Origin: Candidatus Omnitrophota bacterium
Lineage (GTDB): Bacteria; Omnitrophota; Gorgyraeia; Zapsychrales; Fredricksoniimonadaceae
Assembly: GCA_028865345.1 (NCBI GenBank)
Contig: JAGWKL010000013.1
Span: forward strand, 1 to 39,824
Direction: 5' to 3'
Length of the DNA: 39,824 bases
Shown: positions 21,023-29,849 of the stretch, one piece after another
Layout: each line of letters opens with the position of its first letter
Numbering within the stretch: the first letter of the stretch is position 1
Notes under the pieces: generated by a model
The model's input: only the letters and a program-made list of their open reading frames with translations
Database searches by the model: none
Told to the model about the DNA's origin: nothing
Made by a program: the position numbers and the translations under genes

Positions 21023-21679
21023 TTATTTGAATAATAACATGACGCACGACGATGCCGTAAAGAAAACCGAGGCGCAAACGATTTTAAGCCAGGACAGGCG
21101 CAAATTTTTAACGCTTAAAAATGCCCATACCAGCCACAGCGGCCACATGCCCACAAGCGCATAACTGATAAGCAAAGGTAATCCCGTCTGCCATTGCCCC
21201 CTGAGAACGGCCATGTTCCCCAGAAGCAGCATATATTTATTGACCGGCCAAAGAGTGGCCAACGCGCTTAGGGCGGCGGCCAAAACAACCGTGACAAGCC
21301 AGATGATGATCCCTTGCGGCCATGACAGTTTCTTTCCATCCGCCGGCTGGGCAAGAACGACTCCCCGGCTCAACAAAAACCAGTCTTTTAAAAATAAGGC
21401 CCCCCAGACAAAAACCCAAACGCTTAAAAGCAAATACGCAACCTGGGCCGTGAGTATAAACACCTTATTTAAAATGAAGAGCTGGCCAAAGGTAAAATTA
21501 AAAAACAGTATACCCAAAAAATAGACCAGGGCGAAAACAACAGGCGAGCCGGCTAGGGACAAGAACCTCTGCTTAAGCCAAAGGCCATGGATGATAAAAA
21601 GAGCACACCCCATAAACATGCACGGATTAAGCCCATCCCGCAAGCCTGCCCCGCAAGCAATGAGAAGAAGGTCGTTCAT
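21023..21679 (-). CDS. Polytopic membrane protein with a DsbD/CcdA-like GLxDGxNPC motif
   Basis: This 218 aa protein has about six predicted TM helices. The first contains GLRDGLNPCMFMGCALF. That motif (Gly-x-x-Asp-Gly-x-Asn-Pro-Cys) resembles the first helix of DsbD/CcdA-like cytochrome c biogenesis or thiol-redox membrane proteins, where a Pro-Cys pair handles electrons. The second redox cysteine of CcdA-type proteins is not evident at the expected later helix, although a Cys lies nearby (MGCALF). I therefore leave function open: a redox transporter relative or an unrelated membrane protein. It sits between serA and purA with gaps of 6 and 15 nt, hence in the same transcript. Confidence 0.75.
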   Translation of the reverse strand: MNDLLLIACGAGLRDGLNPCMFMGCALFIIHGLWLKQRFLSLAGSPVVFALVYFLGILFFNFTFGQLFILNKVFILTAQVAYLLLSVWVFVWGALFLKDWFLLSRGVVLAQPADGKKLSWPQGIIIWLVTVVLAAALSALATLWPVNKYMLLLGNMAVLRGQWQTGLPLLISYALVGMWPLWLVWAFLSVKNLRLSWLKIVCASVFFTASSCVMLLFK

Positions 21680-21685
21680 GGCCTC

Positions 21686-23272
21686 TTACACCTTGATGGC
21701 TTTGACAAAAAGGATATTTTGAGTATGCCGTAATTTTTCGATAAGGCTTTCCGGAATTTCGCTGTCGACGTTCACAACGCTCACCGCCACCCCCTGCTGG
21801 TCCTCACGCCCCAGGGTGATGCCGGCGATGTTGATATTTTCCGAGGCCAGAAGCGTGCCGATCGTGCCCACAATGCCGGGTTTGTCGTTGTTGTTGATGA
21901 ACAACATATGCCCTTGCGGGACGGTCTCCACATACACATTGTTGATCTTGACGATGCGCGGCTGTTTGTTGCCCGACAAGGTGCCCAGCAGGAAAAACGG
22001 TTCTTTGTCGGTGGCAATGTCCAGAGCAATGGCATTGACATATTCGCCTTCCTGATTGGAGACGATTTCCTTGATATTGATGCCGCGTTCCTTCATCACA
22101 TTCAGGGCATTGATGGTATTGACGCCTTCACCCAGCACCGGGCTCAAAAGCCCGTGGGCCAGGGCCATGGTCACGGCCGTGACTTTTTCCTGGGCCAGGG
22201 CCCCGCTGTAAGTGATGGTCACCCGGGAGATCCGGCCTTGCACCAGCTGGCCGGCGAATTTGCCCATCCTCTGGGCCAGACCCAGATACGGTTCTATGAC
22301 TTTGTATGATTCCGGAGACAGCGACGGGAAATTAGCGGCATTGCGGATACCGGCGCCGGTCAAAGCGTCCTTGACCGCATGAGCGATCTCGATGGCCACG
22401 TTCAGCTGGGCCTCGGAGGTAGATGCGCCCAGATGCGGTGTAGTAATGCAATTGTCCAGCTTGAACAACGGAGAATTAAAATCCGGCGGCTCGACTTCAT
22501 AAACGTCCAGGGCGGCGCCGGCGATGCGCTTTTCCTGCAAAGCCTTGATCAAAGCGGCCTCATCGATGATGCCGCCGCGGGCGGCGTTGATAAGCCTCGC
22601 TGTTTTCTTCATCAAAGCGATCTGGGCCTCGCCGATCATGTGGGTCGTCTCCTCGGTCTTGGGAATATGCACCGTGATGTAATCCGCGGTCTTATAAATA
22701 TCCTTGAGCTCGAGCAGTTTAATTCCGTTTTTGGCGGCGATCTCGGCGGACAAATACGGGTCATAGCCGACGGTGACCATGCCGAAGGCCTGGGCCATTT
22801 TGGCCACCGTCGAGCCGATGCGGCCCAAACCGATGATGCCAAGCACCTTGCCGTAAAGCTCGACGCCGGTAAATTTCGAACGCTCCCATTTGCCGCCCTT
22901 TAGGGAAGCCACAGCCTGAGGGATATTGCGGGAAAGCGCCATAATGAGGCTCATGGTGTGCTCGGCCGTGGAAGTGGTGTTGCCCGCCGGGGTGTTCATG
23001 GCCACCACCCCTTTTTGGGTGGCGGCCGGCAGGTCCACATTGTCCAGGCCGACACCGGCGCGGCCGATCACCTTCAATCTCCCGGCCGCTTCCAGGATTT
23101 TAGCGGTGACCTGGGTGCCTGAACGCACGATCAAGGCGTCGTAATCCTTGATGACTTTTTGCAACTCGTCCGCGGGGACGCCGAATTTGCACTCAACAAC
23201 AAAGCGCTTGTCCGCGGTCAAAATGTCCAGGCCTTCTTTTTCCAGTTTGTCGCTGACTAAGATCTTAAACAT
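21686..23272 (-). CDS. serA: D-3-phosphoglycerate dehydrogenase
   Basis: SerA oxidises 3-phosphoglycerate with NAD+, opening serine synthesis. At 528 aa it is the long form. It has the catalytic and Rossmann domains (VIGRAGVGLDNVDLPAA, LGIIGLGRIGSTVAKMAQAFGM), catalytic Arg in LINAARGGIIDE, Glu in DVYEVEPPD and His in TTPHLGASTSEAQ. An intervening ASB domain and a C-terminal ACT domain follow (INIAGITLGREDQQGVAVSVVNVD), which would give serine feedback. The adjacent class V aminotransferase gene, 4 nt upstream, is the likely next-step partner. Confidence 0.97.
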   Translation of the reverse strand: MFKILVSDKLEKEGLDILTADKRFVVECKFGVPADELQKVIKDYDALIVRSGTQVTAKILEAAGRLKVIGRAGVGLDNVDLPAATQKGVVAMNTPAGNTTSTAEHTMSLIMALSRNIPQAVASLKGGKWERSKFTGVELYGKVLGIIGLGRIGSTVAKMAQAFGMVTVGYDPYLSAEIAAKNGIKLLELKDIYKTADYITVHIPKTEETTHMIGEAQIALMKKTARLINAARGGIIDEAALIKALQEKRIAGAALDVYEVEPPDFNSPLFKLDNCITTPHLGASTSEAQLNVAIEIAHAVKDALTGAGIRNAANFPSLSPESYKVIEPYLGLAQRMGKFAGQLVQGRISRVTITYSGALAQEKVTAVTMALAHGLLSPVLGEGVNTINALNVMKERGINIKEIVSNQEGEYVNAIALDIATDKEPFFLLGTLSGNKQPRIVKINNVYVETVPQGHMLFINNNDKPGIVGTIGTLLASENINIAGITLGREDQQGVAVSVVNVDSEIPESLIEKLRHTQNILFVKAIKV

Positions 23273-23276
23273 ATTC

Positions 23277-24422
23277 CTATCCTTTACTGTTTAAAACTTT
23301 CTGCGCGGCCGTTAAAGCGGCGCCCAATTCAAATTTATGCCCCATCTGATGCAATACTTTTTCCAGGCAGGCCAGGCCCGTCAGGATGTCGTATTCATCC
23401 AAGGCACCCATGTGAGCCATGCGGATGACCTTGCCCTTAAGGTGGTCCTGCCCCCCGGCAAAAGTGATGCCGTGGGTATCGCGCATGGTCTTGGTCAATT
23501 TTTCTCCGTCGATACCGGAAGGCACCTTGACCGCGGTCAGCACATTGGTGGAGCAGGACGGATCGGGAAAAAGTTCCAGGCCGATGGCCGCGCATCCGGT
23601 GCGTACGGCGCGGGCCAGAAGCGCATAACGGGCGAACATGTTGTTCAAGCCGTCCTTCTTGATCATGTTCAGGCTTTCCACCATGGCGATCATGACCCCG
23701 ATGGCCGGAGTAAACGGCGTGTCGGTTTTGGCCATCGCCGCCTTACATTCGCGCAAATCAAAATAGTATCGGGGTGTTGTGCATTTATTGATCAACTCAA
23801 TGGCTTTAGGAGAGGCGCTCACAAAAGCCAACCCCGGGGAAAGCATGAAACCTTTATGCGAGGCTGAGACCACACAATCGCAAAACCATTCATCCGTCTT
23901 GATCTCCTGCACGGCCAGCCCTGAAACAGCATCGACGACCAAAACAGCCGGGGTATTCTTGACGACCTCGCCGATGGCCTTGACATCCGGGGTCACACCG
24001 GTTGAGGTTTCCGCCAGGGTGATGAACACGGCCTTGGTGTCAGGATGGGCGTCCAACAATGATTTGATTTCCGCCGCCGTGGGCGCCTTGCCCCATTGCA
24101 CCTTATGCACGATGGTGTTGGCTTTATATGTTTGGCAAAGTTCCACCCAGCGTTCGCCGAATTTGCCGCCATCGACGGCAATGGCCTTGTCTCCGGGAGA
24201 AAGCAAATTGGTGACCGCTGCCTCCATGGCGCCGGAACCTGAAGAAGTCAGGATATAAACATCGTTTTTGGTCTGGAAAACTTCTTTCAATCCCTCCACC
24301 ACCTGCTTGATATTGTCTTGAAACTGCGGGGTGCGGTGATGGATGATGGGCCTGCCTAAGGCCTCACAAAGCTGGGGCGGCACCTGGGTCGGCCCCGGGG
24401 TCAACAACAAATTGCGTTTCAT
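23277..24422 (-). CDS. Class V aminotransferase (alanine-glyoxylate/serine-pyruvate type)
   Basis: This is a fold-type I PLP enzyme with MKRNLLLTPGPTQVPP at the start, LTSSGSGAMEAAVTNLLSPGD, DAVSGLAVQEIKTDEWFCDCVVSASHKGFMLSPGLAF (PLP lysine in SHK) and a C-terminal GQDHLKGKVIRMAHMG. These match the alanine-glyoxylate/serine-pyruvate aminotransferase group rather than classical SerC. Because it directly precedes serA, I infer that it performs the phosphohydroxypyruvate transamination of serine synthesis; glycine formation from glyoxylate is the alternative. The track's GTG at 24431 is less likely than the ATG at 24422, which has an AAAGG site at good spacing. Confidence 0.92.
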   Translation of the reverse strand: MKRNLLLTPGPTQVPPQLCEALGRPIIHHRTPQFQDNIKQVVEGLKEVFQTKNDVYILTSSGSGAMEAAVTNLLSPGDKAIAVDGGKFGERWVELCQTYKANTIVHKVQWGKAPTAAEIKSLLDAHPDTKAVFITLAETSTGVTPDVKAIGEVVKNTPAVLVVDAVSGLAVQEIKTDEWFCDCVVSASHKGFMLSPGLAFVSASPKAIELINKCTTPRYYFDLRECKAAMAKTDTPFTPAIGVMIAMVESLNMIKKDGLNNMFARYALLARAVRTGCAAIGLELFPDPSCSTNVLTAVKVPSGIDGEKLTKTMRDTHGITFAGGQDHLKGKVIRMAHMGALDEYDILTGLACLEKVLHQMGHKFELGAALTAAQKVLNSKG

Positions 24423-24440
24423 GGCGCACACTGCCTTTCT

Positions 24441-25049
24441 TTATTTGATGGCTTGGCCAAAATGGGTTATCACACCGTCGATCAAACCGTAATCCTTGGA
24501 CTCCTGGCCGGACATGAAATAATCCCTGTCCGTGTCCTTGACGACCCTTTCGAGGGGCTGGCCGCTATGCTTGGCCAAAATCTTGTTGAGTTCGTCCTTC
24601 ATCCGTAAAATTTCCTGGGCCTGGATGTGAATGTCGCTGGCCGTACCCTGGGTGCCGCCCCACGGCTGGTGGATCATGATGCGCGCGTTGGGAAGCGCGT
24701 AGCGTTTGCCCTTGGCGCCGGCCGTCAATAATACCGCCCCCATGCTCGCGGCCTGGCCGATGCAGCAGGTCACCACATCAGGTTTGACATATTGCATCGT
24801 GTCATAAATAGCCAGACCCGCGGTCACCGAGCCACCGGGCGAATTAATATAAAGAAAAATGTCTTTGTCCTTGTCCTCGGACTGCAAGTGCAAAAGCTGG
24901 GCGATGATCAAATTGGCCACATGATCATCCACCGCAGTACCCAAAAAAACAATACGCTCTTTTAAAAGCCTGGAATAAATGTCATAAGCGCGCTCGCCCT
25001 GACCTGTTTTCTCGACAACCATCGGGACTAATATCTGCGATTTTTCCAT
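24441..25049 (-). CDS. clpP: ATP-dependent Clp protease proteolytic subunit
   Basis: ClpP is the serine peptidase chamber that works with Clp ATPases. The catalytic triad is visible: Ser in [11 protein letters not shown], His in MIHQPWGG and Asp in the DTDRDYFM region. The N-terminus [19 protein letters not shown] and [20 protein letters not shown] are canonical. I set the start at the ATG at 25049 because an AGGAG site lies at proper spacing; the track start at 25088 would overlap tig. It follows tig as usual, but clpX is not downstream: the aminotransferase gene takes that place. Confidence 0.97.
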   Translation of the reverse strand: MEKSQILVPMVVEKTGQGERAYDIYSRLLKERIVFLGTAVDDHVANLIIAQLLHLQSEDKDKDIFLYINSPGGSVTAGLAIYDTMQYVKPDVVTCCIGQAASMGAVLLTAGAKGKRYALPNARIMIHQPWGGTQGTASDIHIQAQEILRMKDELNKILAKHSGQPLERVVKDTDRDYFMSGQESKDYGLIDGVITHFGQAIK

Positions 25050-25069
25050 AAATAAACTCCTGTTCATCG

Positions 25070-25963
25070 TTATTTTGCGTCTTTCCAAGCGGCCTCTTTG
25101 AGCAGGAACTCAATGACCTTGACAGGTAAACTGTCGTTAGGATCGGCGACCGTTATGTTTTCACGCTTGGCGATCTCTTCCAAAATCAAATAAACTTTCA
25201 CTTCGCGTTCAACCACGGGCTGCAGCTGCTCCCGAAGTTCTTCGGCTTTTTTCTTTAACTCCTCATCCTTTGCGCCCTGGGATTTAAGCCGGCGCAAAGC
25301 GTCATTCAACCGGTACTGCAATTGCCGCTTGACCAGGGATTGAGGAACAACCAGTTTAGCATTTTTAAGCAAATCTTCCACTATTTGATTTTCGACATCC
25401 ATGCGGTTATTGCGGTCTTTATCAAACTCCAGCTGGTGCTTGAGGGCTTTTTTGAATTCTTCCAGATTGGGAAATCCCATACCCTTGGCAAAATTATCGT
25501 CGATGACCACATCCCCTTCGCCCTTGCCTTTTTTAAAAAACTCCATGGCCTTGGAGAGCTCTTCCTCGCTCGCTTCGCTTGTTTGACGGACGACGCTGAT
25601 CGCTTTATAGCGGCCCACCTCAACGGAGGGACGGACATCCAGTGTGGCTGTAAAAGTCAGCACGCCGTCTTTAAGATTAACGTCGGTGATTTCCGGCAAA
25701 TCGACGGGGTCCAACTGATGCTGGCTTAATCCTTCATGATAGGCCTCGGGGATGATCTTTTTAATGGTCTCGTCCTTGGCCAATTGCCCGTGGGAGGAGG
25801 CTAAAATATGGCGCGGCACCTTGCCGGTGCGAAACCCCCTGACCTTGGCATGCTTGCCGATCTCTTCATAGACGGCATCCATGGCCTCGGTGACTTTCTG
25901 GCGGGGGACCTCAAATTTCATTTCACGTTTTAATGCATCCACTTTCTTGACTTCAACTTTCAT
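25070..25963 (-). CDS. tig: Trigger factor without PPIase domain
   Basis: Trigger factor is the ribosome-bound chaperone. The N-terminal ribosome-binding domain ([24 protein letters not shown]... with signature [14 protein letters not shown], replacing the common GFRKGKVP) is followed after [12 protein letters not shown] directly by the C-terminal helical arms ([31 protein letters not shown]). At about 297 aa the central FKBP-type PPIase domain, usually around residues 150-245, is missing. The start is set at the ATG at 25963, preceded by AAAGGAAG; the track's longer form would overlap lptB. The tig-clpP pairing is conserved. Confidence 0.94.
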   Translation of the reverse strand: MKVEVKKVDALKREMKFEVPRQKVTEAMDAVYEEIGKHAKVRGFRTGKVPRHILASSHGQLAKDETIKKIIPEAYHEGLSQHQLDPVDLPEITDVNLKDGVLTFTATLDVRPSVEVGRYKAISVVRQTSEASEEELSKAMEFFKKGKGEGDVVIDDNFAKGMGFPNLEEFKKALKHQLEFDKDRNNRMDVENQIVEDLLKNAKLVVPQSLVKRQLQYRLNDALRRLKSQGAKDEELKKKAEELREQLQPVVEREVKVYLILEEIAKRENITVADPNDSLPVKVIEFLLKEAAWKDAK

Positions 25964-25982
25964 GCCGCTTCCTTTCTGATGT

Positions 25983-26705
25983 TCACATACTGAACTTTTC
26001 ACCTAAATAAATTTTGCGCGCTTTGGGATCGTTGATCAATTCGCCGGCGGTGCCGGAAATAAGTACACGGCCCTCGGCAACCAGATAGGCCCTATCGGTG
26101 ATGGACAACGTCTCACGGACGTTATGGTCCGTCAATAAAATACCCAGACCTTTCCTTTTTAAATCCTTGATGATCTCCTGAGCCTCGGCCACCACAATGG
26201 GGTCGATGCCTGAAAACGGCTCATCCAACAGCAGAAATGAAGGATTGGTCACCAAGGCCCTGGTAATTTCCAGGCGCCGGCGTTCTCCTCCGGAAAGCGT
26301 ATAGGCCTTTGCCCTGGCCAAATGTGCGATATTAAGCTCTTCGAGCAATGACTCCAGGCGCCGCCGGCGCTCGGTCGCAGAGATATTCAGGGTTTCCAAA
26401 ATCGCCATGATGTTCTCTTGCACGGTCAGCTTGCGGAAAATAGAACTCTCCTGCGCCAGATAGCCCATGCCCAGACGGCAGCGCTCATGGATTGGTTTTC
26501 TGGTAATGTCTTCCTGGTCAAAGATCACCTGGCCCTCTTCCGGATTGATGATGCCCACCACCATATAAAAACTGGTGGTCTTTCCGGCGCCGTTGGGACC
26601 CAGCAGGCCCACGATCTCGGAACGGCCGACGGTGATGCTCAAACCGTCCACCACCCGGCGGCTGCCGTAAATTTTGACCAGATTTTTAGCTTCCAGTAAA
26701 CGCAT
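25983..26705 (-). CDS. lptB: LPS export ABC transporter ATP-binding protein
   Basis: LptB is the ATPase that powers LPS extraction by LptFG. The 240 aa protein has Walker A GPNGAGKTTSFYMVVG, Q-loop YLAQESSIFRKL, ABC signature LSGGERRRLEITRAL, Walker B FLLLDEPFSGIDP and the switch His in LTDHNVRETL. The length and NIMAILE/RKLTVQEN context fit LptB rather than a generic ABC ATPase, and lptA precedes it by 11 nt. lptF and lptG are not in the window. Confidence 0.96.
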   Translation of the reverse strand: MRLLEAKNLVKIYGSRRVVDGLSITVGRSEIVGLLGPNGAGKTTSFYMVVGIINPEEGQVIFDQEDITRKPIHERCRLGMGYLAQESSIFRKLTVQENIMAILETLNISATERRRRLESLLEELNIAHLARAKAYTLSGGERRRLEITRALVTNPSFLLLDEPFSGIDPIVVAEAQEIIKDLKRKGLGILLTDHNVRETLSITDRAYLVAEGRVLISGTAGELINDPKARKIYLGEKFSM

Positions 26706-26716
26706 ATTTTAAAGAC

Positions 26717-27574
26717 TTACTTCCCCATCGGCTGGAACATGCCGTTGCCTTTGGTGCTGCCGGTGTCAAAAACGATCTTGGGCCGGCCGATCATGGTCAG
26801 CACCTGGGTGTCCCCGTCGTAAATCATTTTGTCCGCGTAACTGACGTTGGGCCCCTGGATCACCTTGACATGGCCGGTGCAGATGGCCTTCTTGATTTTC
26901 TTGGTGGCCTGATTAAACCATATTTCCATTTTATCACAATGAAGTTCGCGGCCGGTGGAAGCCTCCACGGCCACCACATTGGTCGTGAATACGGCATACA
27001 TGGCCGCCTGGTTCATTTGCATGGGCCCGTCCGATGTGATGGTGATCACTTGGCCCTCACCATCGCTCTTTGGAGCATGGACAACGGCTTTCACATGGCT
27101 TTTGATCCTGGCTTTTCTCAAATTAGGATGGGCAACCAGCCCCTGGCCCGTCACGACACCCTGCGGGTCGACGATCTTGACCGGGTCCGGGGTCGTGACC
27201 AGGTCTTTATTACGGTTGTAATCCAGCGCGTCGGTCGTCATTTGAGTGCCGCGGTTATCCGAGGTGATCACCACATGGTCCCGCAGGTGGATGTCCCCGC
27301 TGGTCTTATTAATGGTGCCGTGGTCCGCCTTCAAATTGGCCTGTTGCTTGCCGTAAAAATTGGCATCCACGTTGGTGATCTGGATATTGGAGTCCGTAAT
27401 GTCCGCCTTGCTGCCGTTGACATTCCAGGTTTTCTGGCCGTTGTTGTTATATCCGTCGAGATTGAATCCCTGCAGCTGCTGCGTGGGCGAGGACGTTTCC
27501 GTGGACTCATCCGCGCGTACAACGGCAGCGCAGGCAAAAACAGCGAACAGGCAAAAAAAGATTTTAATGTTCAT
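26717..27574 (-). CDS. lptA: LptA/OstA-domain periplasmic protein with LptC-like N-terminal domain
   Basis: The 285 aa protein starts with a cleavable-looking signal peptide (IFFCLFAVFACAAVVRADES). The first half contains GYNNNGQKTWNVNGSKADI, VDANFYGKQQANLKADHGTI and VVITSDNRGTQMTTDALDYNRNKDLV, a pattern like LptC beta-jellyroll domains. The second half has QAAMYAVFTTNVVAVEASTGRELHCDKMEIWFN and AICTGHVKVIQGPNVSYADKMIYDGDTQVLTMIGRPKI, a typical OstA/LptA repeat. I read it as a fused LptC-LptA bridge that hands LPS across the periplasm. Its start overlaps kdsC by 11 nt and lptB follows, which supports the Lpt role. The fusion is inferred by eye. Confidence 0.88.
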   Translation of the reverse strand: MNIKIFFCLFAVFACAAVVRADESTETSSPTQQLQGFNLDGYNNNGQKTWNVNGSKADITDSNIQITNVDANFYGKQQANLKADHGTINKTSGDIHLRDHVVITSDNRGTQMTTDALDYNRNKDLVTTPDPVKIVDPQGVVTGQGLVAHPNLRKARIKSHVKAVVHAPKSDGEGQVITITSDGPMQMNQAAMYAVFTTNVVAVEASTGRELHCDKMEIWFNQATKKIKKAICTGHVKVIQGPNVSYADKMIYDGDTQVLTMIGRPKIVFDTGSTKGNGMFQPMGK

Positions 27575-28073
27575 ACAATTGAGGGCTCCATAGTCCCTTT
27601 GCTTTTAAGATCAGTTCCACCGTTTCCCTGACAGCGCCCCTGCCGCCGCTTTTTCGGGTCACATAATCCGCGAGGCGCTTGACCTCAAAAACAGCATTGG
27701 CCGGCGCCACCGCAAAACCGCAGCGGCGCATGACGGCCAGATCCGCCACATCATCACCTATAAAACACACTTCTTCATCTTGCACTTTGAATTCTTCCAA
27801 GCAAGTGTCGTACGCGCCCAGCTTAGGATACACGCCCACACAGACCTTGTCGATTTTTAAATCTTTGGCACGATGGGCCACGACCCCTGATTCACGCGCT
27901 GAGATGATCGCAGTCCTGATCCCGCATTTATGCAGGAACACGATCCCGAAACCATCCTGCACGTCAAAATTCTTGGTCTCAACGCCATGGGCATCCACAA
28001 TAATAAGGCCGTCGGTAAGCACCCCATCGACATCCATCATGACCACCTTGATCTTTTTGAGCGACTCCTTCAT
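27564..28073 (-). CDS. kdsC: 3-deoxy-D-manno-octulosonate 8-phosphate phosphatase
   Basis: KdsC removes phosphate from Kdo-8-P. It is a small HAD phosphatase without cap: VVMMDVDGVLTDGLIIV with the nucleophile and acid Asp pair, the ISARESGVVAHRAKDLKI segment, and GDDVADLAVMRRCGFAVAPANAVFEVK (motif IV). About 169 aa is normal. The ATG at 28073 forms a TGATG junction with kdsD; the track's preceding TTG is less likely. It belongs to the contiguous Kdo cassette. Confidence 0.96.
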   Translation of the reverse strand: MKESLKKIKVVMMDVDGVLTDGLIIVDAHGVETKNFDVQDGFGIVFLHKCGIRTAIISARESGVVAHRAKDLKIDKVCVGVYPKLGAYDTCLEEFKVQDEEVCFIGDDVADLAVMRRCGFAVAPANAVFEVKRLADYVTRKSGGRGAVRETVELILKAKGLWSPQLYEH

Positions 28074-29029
28074 CAAACCAGCCCCGCCTTCAGCAGGTCC
28101 TGCACGTCCAGAAGGCCCACCACACGCCCCCGCTGGTCCACCACGGGCAGCTCATCGATCTTTTTGGTCTTCAATAAATCAAAAGCCTGGGCCGCCAGTT
28201 TTTCCTTGCGGATGGAAGCGGGATTCTTTGTCATGATCTCGGCGACCGGCCTTTGCAAAACCGCGCCATCGGCCTCCAGGTGCCGGCGCAGGTCCCCATC
28301 CGTAAAAATACCCAAAAGTTTGTTCTTGCCGTCCACCACACAGGCACAGCCGCAGCGCGCCCTGGTGATGGTCCACAAGACATCCTTGACTAGCATTTTT
28401 CCAGGCACCTTGGCGAAATATGTTTCCCGGCGCATGATATCTTCCACCCGCAGCAAAAGCCTTTTGCCAAGGCTTCCGCCCGGGTGGTACATGGCAAAGT
28501 CTTCTTTCTTGAACTTCTTGCGGTCGATGAGGCAGGCCGCCAAGGCATCGCCCAGGGCCATGGTCACCGTTGTGGAAGCCATCGGCGCCAGGCCCAATGG
28601 ACAACCTTCGGAATCAACGGCAATATTTAAAACCACGTCCCCGTTTATGCCTAAGGTGGACTTGGAATTGCCTGTCATCACAATCACCTTTGCCCCGATT
28701 TTCTTAACCAAAGGCAACAGCCGCACGGTCTCGTCTGTTTCCCCGCTCTGGGAAATGACGATCACAACGTCTTCGGATTTGACCTGGCCCAAATCCCCGT
28801 GCAGGCCCTCGGCGCTGTGCAGGAAAATGCTGGGCGTTCCCGTCGAAGACAAGGTGGCAGCCATCTTGCGGGCCACGAGGCCGGATTTGCCCATGCCGCA
28901 GACGATCACACGGCCGCGCGTATGGGCGATCATATCGACGCCGGCCTTGAAATCAGCCCCCAGACGGCGCATCATCGCCTGGATGGCTTTGGCTTCAATG
29001 GTCAGGACTTGTTTGGCGCGTTTAAGCAT
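28073..29029 (-). CDS. kdsD: Arabinose-5-phosphate isomerase
   Basis: KdsD interconverts ribulose-5-P and arabinose-5-P, the precursor for Kdo. The 318 aa protein has an N-terminal SIS domain (GRVIVCGMGKSGLVARKMAATLSSTGTPSIFLH and VIVISQSGETDETVRLLPLVK) and two C-terminal CBS domains (about 200-318, with LLGIFTDGDLRRHLE and LPVVDQRGRVVGLLDVQDLLKAGLV). The HPGGSLGKRLLLRVEDIM segment is typical of the family. It overlaps kdsA by 8 nt. Confidence 0.97.
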   Translation of the reverse strand: MLKRAKQVLTIEAKAIQAMMRRLGADFKAGVDMIAHTRGRVIVCGMGKSGLVARKMAATLSSTGTPSIFLHSAEGLHGDLGQVKSEDVVIVISQSGETDETVRLLPLVKKIGAKVIVMTGNSKSTLGINGDVVLNIAVDSEGCPLGLAPMASTTVTMALGDALAACLIDRKKFKKEDFAMYHPGGSLGKRLLLRVEDIMRRETYFAKVPGKMLVKDVLWTITRARCGCACVVDGKNKLLGIFTDGDLRRHLEADGAVLQRPVAEIMTKNPASIRKEKLAAQAFDLLKTKKIDELPVVDQRGRVVGLLDVQDLLKAGLV

Positions 29030-29849
29030 TTTTATCCCTGATACGGTCGATGGCGACCAGCTCCTTTAAAAGATTTTCCAAATTCCTTAAGCGGAGGCTG
29101 TTGGGCCCGTCGGAAAGGGCCCGGGACGGATCAGGATGGGTTTCCAGGAATACAGCGTCGACTCCTGCCGCCACAGCGCAACGGGCCAACAAGGGGATAT
29201 ACCGGCTTTCCCCTCCCGAGGAGTCCCCAAGGCCGCCCGGCTTCTGCACGCTGTGGGTGGCGTCAAAAATGACCGGGTACCCATAAGCCCTCATGATGGA
29301 AAGGGCCCTGAAATCAGTGACCAGGTTATTGTAGCCGAAGGTCACCCCCCGTTCCGTCAAAAGCAATTTATGGTTTCCCGCTTCCTGCATTTTCTTGACG
29401 ATGCCGCCGGCATCCCAGGGCGCCATGAACTGCCCCTTTTTGACGTTCACGGCCTTGCCCGTTCTGGCCGCAGCGACGATCAAATCCGTCTGCCGGCATA
29501 AAAAAGCCGGTATCTGCACGATGTCCAGGATCTCGCCGGCCATCTGGGCCTGATCGACATCATGCACATCGGATAAAACCGGCACTCCCAATTTGGACTT
29601 GATTTGAGAAAGGACTTTAAGCCCTTCATAAACCCCGGGGCCGCGAAAAGACTTGATCGAGGTGCGGTTGGCTTTATCATAACTGGCTTTAAAGACAAAG
29701 GGTATCCTCAGCCTCGAGGTGATTTTTTGGATGGCTTCAGCGATCTTCAGGGTGCCGGAGGCAGACTCAATCACGCAAGGCCCGGCAATAAGCACCAGAT
29801 CCCTGCCGCCGAAGATCACTTTGTCGCTGATTTTAACTTTGCGTACCAT
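29022..29849 (-). CDS. kdsA: 3-deoxy-8-phosphooctulonate synthase
   Basis: KdsA condenses phosphoenolpyruvate and arabinose-5-P to Kdo-8-P. LVLIAGPCVIESASGTLKIAE, FKASYDKANRTSIKSFRGPG, LSDVHDVDQA, IPAFLCRQTDLIVAAARTGKAVNVKKGQF, FDATHSVQKPGG and FLETHPDPSRALSDGPNSL are all classical family blocks. FDATHSVQKPG and the cysteine in AFLCRQ bear on whether the enzyme is metal dependent; I leave that open. At 275 aa it has normal length. It overlaps kdsB by 34 nt. Confidence 0.98.
   Translation of the reverse strand: MVRKVKISDKVIFGGRDLVLIAGPCVIESASGTLKIAEAIQKITSRLRIPFVFKASYDKANRTSIKSFRGPGVYEGLKVLSQIKSKLGVPVLSDVHDVDQAQMAGEILDIVQIPAFLCRQTDLIVAAARTGKAVNVKKGQFMAPWDAGGIVKKMQEAGNHKLLLTERGVTFGYNNLVTDFRALSIMRAYGYPVIFDATHSVQKPGGLGDSSGGESRYIPLLARCAVAAGVDAVFLETHPDPSRALSDGPNSLRLRNLENLLKELVAIDRIRDKNA

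Noticed and set aside
27930-29069. 379 aa plus-strand ORF opposite kdsC/kdsD
   Set aside because: Antisense of two well-supported genes; Ser/Arg/Pro-rich translation with no recognisable domain.
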